Below are positions 35,401 to 43,935 of a stretch of 64,000 nt of DNA, one piece after another. A program made the position numbers and the translations under genes. Source of the stretch: Enoplolaimus lenunculus (Eukaryota; Nematoda; Enoplea; Enoplida; Thoracostomopsidae); contig JASANG010001415.1 in the NCBI GenBank assembly GCA_030248215.1, positions 124,001-188,000 of the forward strand, read 5' to 3'. The first letter of the stretch is position 1, and each line of letters begins with the position of its first letter. Under the pieces are notes generated by a model. It did no database searches. It saw only the letters and a list, made by a program, of their open reading frames with translations, and was not told where the DNA came from.

Positions 35401-38400
35401 TTACGTATATATTCTGGGACAAAAATTGTCATCCACTCTTGGTATATACATCAACGCATGTGTATTGCTCGAATATTAAACGGAGTGTTGGGTATATATA
35501 CTTTTAGTTTCATGAAAATAATTATGCATAATTCCCCTAGAAACTTGTGATATAGTATAGAACACGGCGCAACAGTAGCATAATTATATTACTAAGCCTA
35601 AGCCTAAGCGTAAGTATGAGTTTATACCTAAGATTAAGCCTAAGCAAAAAAAATTAGTCTAAAGCTTTTGCTAAAAATGTTCCGCCCTTGATGTTTACAT
35701 GGGTCCGAAATTTGGCAAGTATATCCAGCTGGCATATAGCGCATATCACCATTCGTAATGTTAGCATTGTGTAAATTGTGCTTCGTTCATAACAAAACCA
35801 GGGGGTGTATACAAGGGGATCGATAGGGGACATATCACCCCTTTCAAGCACCCAAAATTTTGGGAAACGATAAAAAACAGTTATCCCACGGTCGGCGTAG
35901 CTTGGAATTCATTTTATGTATCAGCTCGAGTGTTCACTAGAATCAGTTTGACCGCAATGGACCGAGTAGGTTATTCTAAAGCATGTTGAACAATGGCGGA
36001 TCCATGGGGGGCCCACCCCGGCCGTGGCCCCCCCAACAGCATCTCGACAAAAATTATATAGCAATTTTATGGCAATAGTTCGTGGTTTGTGTGTGGGCGA
36101 CAAAATAAGTTTATTACCTGTGAGCTTTTGCCATCCCCCCATTTTGAAATCCTGGATCCGCCACTGATGTTGAACGTGCTTTTCATTGTATCTTCAGAAA
36201 TTTCGACAACACATACATCCTTGCTATCATTTTTCTTGTATATCCTGCTTGGGATCAACAAATATTTCGCTTGTTTCAAAATCAATCACTCTTATTTGTG
36301 GTATCTGCTATAAGTCTGGTTGACAATACGGGCATATCCTTTAAAATTTAAATTTCAACCTCTACAGGGAGGGAAAATAAACGATCAGAAACCGCTTTAT
36401 TAAAGCGATAATTTCTTTATTGATTTATTATTGCCGAGATTTAAGATCCTTATTTTTCAAATTCAAACGTTTGTTTTTAAGCCCAAAAATATCCACGGGA
36501 ACGGTTAAATGGTTCAACTGACTTGGGCAAATGAGTCTAGCAATTTTTTGTCAACATTTTGTTTTCCGATATTTTGAGCGCTATCCGTTTCCGGTATTTG
36601 ATTCGACCCGTTTACTTCCGTCCCTTCGCTAATTCGTATATAACACATTATTAATGCTTATTTTATATATGTGTATATGTAGAAATATATACATATCTAT
36701 TATATATATCACGGTTCAACCGGAATTCATGTTCCGGCCGCAATTCCTGTATGAATTCAATTCCTGTTCCTGTTCGTGGATTTAAAGATGGAGGAACCGG
36801 AATTTTTACGGTTTTGTGTTAATTGTTCATAATCATTTGAATATTTGAAACTTTGTCGTTGAAAAATTGTTACTTCGATATGAGTGGTTTGCAATTAGCT
36901 CAATCTTGTTCTGATGTCTTTTCGCAAAACTTGATTGTGAAATAGGTCAAAATTTGATTAAGCCATTATTTGGTAAAGTTTTCTAAAAAGTCCAACAGTA
37001 AGTCGGTGATGAAAATTATTACAAATTCCGGTTCCTGTAACTGTTCCGGTTCCTGCAAAGATATTCAATTCCTGTTCCTGTTCCTGTTTCGGCAAGAACC
37101 GAGCAGGAACAGGAACCGGAATTTGAAATAATTTCCATCACCGAATTACTTGTTTGTTGGACTTTTTAAAAAACTTGCCTAAAAATGGTCTGCGACTTCA
37201 GCTATTTAATCATCAAGTTTTGCGAAAACACAACAAAAACAGATATTAACAAAATTAAAGCAATTGCAAAAACACTCATGTCGAAATAACAATTTTTCAA
37301 ACACTAAGTTTGTAATATTTAAATGATTAAGAACAATCTGCCACAAAACCGTAAAAATTCCGTCTCCTGCATCTTTGCATGCAGGAACAGGAACACGAAC
37401 AGGAATTGAATTTTTGCGGGAATTTCGGCCGGAACAGGATTTCCGGTTGAACCTTGATATACATATATACATATATATAAATCTATTAATCTACAGGTGA
37501 CTACCAACGTCTTTCGTTGTCGTTCGCATTTCAACGTAATATTGGTTATTTTATGTTTCAAACGTACCTGCCGTGTATACTTATCGTTATGTTGTCATGG
37601 GTGTCGTTTTGGATTAATCATGAAGCAACTTCAGCACGTGTTTCACTTGGTAATTTTTAGTTTTCTAAAATGCGCTAGATACACTGTAAATTTCAATGAG
37701 TTAATTAATCAACTCAGACGGAAAGTTAGTTATTTGTGAGTTAATAACAGCAAACTTTAACTCACTCTGAGTTAAATTTATACCCACCCTGAGTTGATTT
37801 GAGTCCGGAAAAGTTGATTGATTAAATCAGAATGAGTCATATCAACTCACAATTATGAGCTCTGTTAGTCCTAACTCAGATTGAGTGATTCAACTCAGTC
37901 TGAGTTGAAATCAACTCATTGCAATTTACAGTGTATGTAATTTGTATAGTCTGTAGGTCGAATCTTCACCATTTTTATCCCACTAAAATTAGTGTGTGTG
38001 ATCATGATGCTTTTACTAAATTCGCACGCACCATTGCTAATATCAGGCAGCCGATGGGGCTGTATCCCTGTGATTTGGTTTAAATTTCAACGGCGGATTC
38101 AAAAATTTCCAACGACGGATCGAACAATGCACAGCAGTGAGAAATGATCCCGATCAAGAAGCCAAACGCAATTTTAGCATTTAATCTTAATAGTTACCAA
38201 ATTTTGGTTTGTGTGGCACGGTTGAATATTCCACCTCTGATGTGGGAGCAGTACTTAGGTGGTCATCTGTTGGATCAGGTACGCAGCTAGACTGAAATTT
38301 TAGGGGGGGTAAGCCAATTTTAGGGGGTATGCCAATTTTAGAAGAGGCAAAATTTTTTAATAAATACTACATATTTCACCAACATTCAGCAAGCTTTATC

Positions 38401-41400
38401 ACCGCTGATATTGCGAGCGTACAAGGATTTGCAGTTTTGCAAGTAGTCTTCGACATTGGGCTTCAGGTGCATGTCATGTGGGCTCTAGAAACATACTGTG
38501 TGGTGGAACAACGCTCATTTTTGTGCGAATAGTGATTCAGCCACGAATTTCTAAAGTCTGAGGCCGACGGTAGACAGAAACAGGGACCCCCCGAAGGCGC
38601 CATTTGAGAAACGTCGTGAACGAACCGGATGAGAAGCCAATCACTAAGGCTCAGCGGCCCGAGAAAACTATTGGCCGCCTGAAAAGCGTATCGACGCGTG
38701 TAAGCAGGACCGCATACAAAAGGGATATGGGAGATTTGTCCCCTCGAAACTCCTTGATGGAATCAAAAAAGACCCTTTTTACAGGCTGTGAAGTAAAATT
38801 TTTTCCTACCTCGCTATACGATCGGTCACAAAAAAGCCTTTGACGTGGTTATCCCGTACCGAAATGAAATCCTCGCTTAGTCCCTCTTTGTAAGTTTTAT
38901 GAAATCAAAATGCCCCTCCTGATATTATTTTGAGACCCCCATTGTAAATTCTGATGAGTTGGTTAATCAACTCAGAGTGAGAGAATTAGTTATTTCTGGT
39001 TATTTGTGAATTAACAGTAAATATTAACTAACTATGGGCAGATTTAACTCTAGGTTAGTTGATTAATTAACTCAGAATGAGTTCAATCAATTCAGAAGTG
39101 AATCCAACTCTCATTCTGAGTTAAAATTTAACTCACTGAAATTTACAGTATTCCCGATAGCATCAAACAGGCCACAGCCAGCTGTTTCTGCGTTCCGCTT
39201 GGTATTTGCATACTGGTTTGTTAAGACTATTAGCACTGATGCATGTTGTACACAGCATGGAGTGCAGTTAGCAATAGCAGTTACCCATTAACAAAGGACC
39301 TTAGCCAGGTGTGGTTTATGGTTCATAAGGCGTATAGTGGCGGATCCTAAAATTTTACAGATGGGGAACGCCGACCGGTATATAATAGTGAAAAAAGCTT
39401 ACGAGCGAAACACGCAATAAGCCAATCGCAGTTTGAGCACCACATTTTTATAAAAAATGGTTCTGACTTCAGCGCGGGTCGGACTAGGCCTGGATGTACC
39501 CCCCCCTTGAATTTTTGCAGTGCTTATAGACGCTATTAAACTCAAAAACAGTTATGTAGCCTAAACAGTTATATTTTCACTGCATTTTGGTTTATTTCCA
39601 GCATTTGTTTTGTTTTTACGTTTATATTCTGCTCTGTTGTACATTTTCCGCCACAGATTTAGGTTTAAGCACAGGTTTGGCGTCGACTTAATAGATTTAG
39701 GAAAAGGCATACAGAAGTATAACCTAAACGATAACTGGTTTCATAAGCCTAAGCCTGAGACTAAAGCCTAAACCCTAACTTGAAAAGTGGGGTGAAAGTG
39801 TACAAAAGCCGTGTTCGAATTGGATAGCGTGTGCACCGTTTGGTTGATTTCAAGTTTCTCAGGCAATGCCTAAGATTGTGCTGTATATTTTGATAAACGC
39901 TTACTGTAGTGACTCGAATAAAAGGGGTGACTGAGATTTCTTTGCCTACTCAATGGGTTCCGACCGTACCTTACTACACGGGGCCCATGAAACGATCAGG
40001 GGCGGACTAGAAAAGAGTAAAGCGAAAGCTTTAGACTAATTGCTCTGCTTGGCTTAGGTTTAGGCTTAGGCTAAGGAATATGCTTAGTCTTAGCTTAGGC
40101 TTAAGGCTTAGGCTAAGGAATATGCTTAATCTTAGCTTAGGCTTAAGGCTTAGGCTAAGGAATATGCTTATTCTTAGCTTAGGCTTAAGGCTTAGGAATA
40201 TGCTTATAATACTGTTCCGCTCCTGTTGTTTACATTGGTCCTATTCGGTTTCGGACTGTTGTTTTATTTTTAAAGCCATACTCACTGTAAATTCCAGTGA
40301 GTTGATTTTAACTCAGAATGAGTTGAATCACTCAGCCCGAGTTAGGACTATCAGAACTCAGAATTTTGAGTTGATTTAATTCATTCTGAGTTAATTAAGC
40401 AACTCATCCATAGTCAACTCAACTCACAGTGAGAATCAAATCAACTCAGAGTGAGTTTAAGTTTACTGTTATTAACTCAGAAAGAACTAACTTTCCGTCT
40501 GAGTTGATTAATTAACTCATTGGAATTTACAGTGCTGTGTTATTGGTACCTTAAACTATTTTTCTTAGTATATATTTATTTTCTTACATTTAATATAAGA
40601 ACGCTATAGTTAAGATATGGATTTAAATCTTGGGCAATAGTGCTATAATATAGGTAATATATAGTTTGAATTATTATGTACTGAACTCTACATGGTCCCG
40701 CAACCATTTATGTTATCGAATAAACGGTAATTGACAGTCATGGGATGTATAAGAATCTTACACTCTATCCGTTTTACGGATTCCAATTATGGATATAGAC
40801 TCCTCTTGATTCAGAATCAAAACAAGTACTTCCACACTCTCATAACATCTGTCCTCTTATTCGGGTCACTACAGTAATTGTAAAATTGCCCATGTAAAGA
40901 TCGGGGGCGGAACGTTTTTATAAGTTTTAGAGTAATTTTTTGCTTCGGCTTAGGGTTAGTTATAAACTCATTTTTACGCTTAGGCTTAGGCTTAGGCTTG
41001 CGTAGGTATACACTTATTCTTACGCCTAGGCGTAGACTTAGGCTTATGCTTAGGAATATGTTTATACTACTGTTACGGCCCTTTTCTTTACACTTGCCCA
41101 TTTGTTTGAGGCAAACATTTATATCAATTAAATGAAAATTTACTAGAATGGTTCTCAAAACTACAAGCAGTATATCGTAAATTGTTTTTGTAAAATTTTC
41201 AAAAATATAACTTATTCAGCTAAAGCCTTGCAGATTTTTTTATTTTTTCCGTTACCAATACGTCAGCCAACACAAAGTTCGAAAATGATTCGTTCAATTT
41301 TCGTCATTTGTGCTATTTCGCAACAGAGTACATTTTAAGTCTTAAACTGCAAAAGTGCATAACTGCCATATATCACAAGCACATGGGCTTTTAATTTTCT

Positions 41401-43851
41401 ACTAAAGTTAAAAAATGTTAACAATTTGATAAATACAACAAACAAAACAGAAACAAAAACAAATTTGCATAATAATCAAGGAAAATACACTGCAAAAAAT
41501 GGTGAGTCAAATTGAATCTCTCCGAAATAGGCTCTACGTGACTGCACAAATTAAGTTAAATTCGACTCCGCCAGAGTCCAATTCAACTCACTGAATCGCA
41601 CGTTTGACTCTGGCGGAGTCGAGTTTGACTCAGTTTGAGCAGTCTCGCACAGCCTATTACGGAAAGAGTCAATTTGACACACCATTTTTTGCAGTGTATT
41701 TTACACCCCGAAAATTTAACTTTTTTAAAATTACGGTCTTCAGGCCGTGTTAAAAATAATATTTCTTACGAAAAAAGTTTCTTGCCATATATGGTAAAGG
41801 AACACTATAATGGTTTGGGCCCATGTATAGAACAGGGCCGGAACAGTAGTATAAGAATATTCCTAAGCCTAAACTTAAGCATAAGCCTAAGCCTAAGCGT
41901 ACGGATGAGCCTATTCCTAAGCCTAAGCATAAGCCTAAGCCTAAGCAAAAATTAGTCTAAAGCTTATACTGGCTCTATTATAGCCCCTCCGGAAAACGAT
42001 GCGGCCCTGTTCTATACATGGGCCATGTTTTGTGTCTAAACTAGAATTAAATTTCGTAAAATCATTCAAAAACTTTTCGTATTTAGTTGTTATTGGACTA
42101 ATTTCAGGTATTACTACGGTTCTTACAATGACCACAATTAGCACCGGTGTTCGTGCGTCGCTGCCACGTATCTCATATATTAAAGCGATCGATATTTATT
42201 TGGTAAGTAAGAGTTATCTTCGCCCATAGAATAGAAGACGTTCCGAACAAAGTTGTGGGTCTTAGATGTCTGGGCCAATGTAAAGAACAGGGGCGGAACA
42301 GTATTATAAGCATATTCCTAAGCCTGAGCCTAAGCCTAAGCCTAAGTCTAAGAATGATCATATTCCTTTCCTACGCCTAAGCCTAAGCCTAAGACTAAGG
42401 CTAAGTCTAAGAATGAGCATATTGCTAAGCGTAAGCCTAAGCCTAAGTCTAAGCATAGCAAGAAAATTTGTCTAAAGCTTTAAGCGTACTATTTTCTAGT
42501 ACCACAGAAAAACGTTCCGCCCCTGATCTTTACGTGGGCCGATGCCTGCTCAGGTTTAGGGCTTAATCCTAAATTTACGATTGAACAGTCATTTTCGCGC
42601 ATGTAGGGTCTGTAGCCAATGAGTCGGGCCAGGCCCCAGTAATTATAAAGCCCCCTTGACAAATTTTGAATCTTGCTTGCAAAACTCAACGAAAACCCTT
42701 GTATGCCCCTCCAAAAAAATTTTAGCCCCCCCAGCAGCAAGGTGAGCTGGCTAAAGGCGTGGTATGTGTAGAACAGGTCCAATCACTGTTATGGGTTTCT
42801 AAATGTTTTATAAAATTTAAAACTGGCTTCTTTGATCATCATGGATTCGCCACCATTTACCTGTTTGCCGAAGAAATATTTTGTTTTCAGGTAATGTGTT
42901 TTGTGTTTGTGTTTGTTGCGTTACTTGAGTACGCAGCGGTCAACTATACGTACTGGGGCAACAAGCAACGACGCAAAAAATGTATGCGTGCTCAAAAACA
43001 ACGGGTATCCGCGGTTGGCATTAAACCAGATTTCGAACCGTGGGATTCGGTGTCGGATATGACCGAAGGAAAACCGGTAAGTATACAAACTTTATCCTTA
43101 GGATACAAATCAAAGTTAGCTTTGGATGAATGCAAAGAGGGGGGTACACAAATATTGGCCAATGTTACTTTTAGGGGCGTAACAGTGAATTAAGCGTATT
43201 CCTAAGCCTGAGCCTAACCCTAAACGTTGTAAAAATGTGTTGCTAAGCTTAAGCCTTAGCCTAAGCCTAAGCAAAAAATGTAATCGAGAATCTAAACCAA
43301 CTCTTTTATGGACCCGCCTGAAACGTTGACGCCCCTTAAAATAACATGTGCCGAAATATTGAACAAAATAATGACCACAAGTGGTTTGCGTTAGCACCCT
43401 GTCAGCTGACGTTGGCCAAAAATAGTCACATTTTTGGTAATTTTAGTATATCTGAGCTTCTCAGCGCATGCCTTGGTCGTTTCACATTCAAATTTAATTT
43501 TCTGAAAAATTCGATTTTTTGAGGTCTAAAGTTTAACCCTTTGAGACGGAAAAAGTAGTCTGAAAGATACCCAACACAGATCGACTTAGTTTTAAAAGTC
43601 TGGGGGGAAAGTGCATTGTTCCCTATTGCCTTGCTGCATCCCCGCAAGCTAAAAGCGGCCGAAAACCATAAACATCATTGGAACTGTTGTTTCAGTCCAA
43701 TGCCAAAAAAAATTCTACAGTCGTTAACGACACCCGGGCGTTTGAAATCCAAGAAAATATGGCCGTATCCGATACGAACCAAATCACACCTGAGCTACGT
43801 CGAATTAATCGCAGGAGACGAATTTCAAACGATGCCAACAACAATGCCTTT

Positions 43852-43890
<39 letters not shown>

Positions 43891-43892
43891 AC

Positions 43893-43935
<43 letters not shown>

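Larger units (their letters stand above)
39904..40873. mobile_element. D-family element interrupted by T and B elements
   Basis: Left end CTGTAGTGACTCGAATAAA, right end CTTATTCGGGTCACTACAG, TA outside both. A T element (39981-40241) and a B element (40283-40534) sit inside. Confidence 0.75.
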
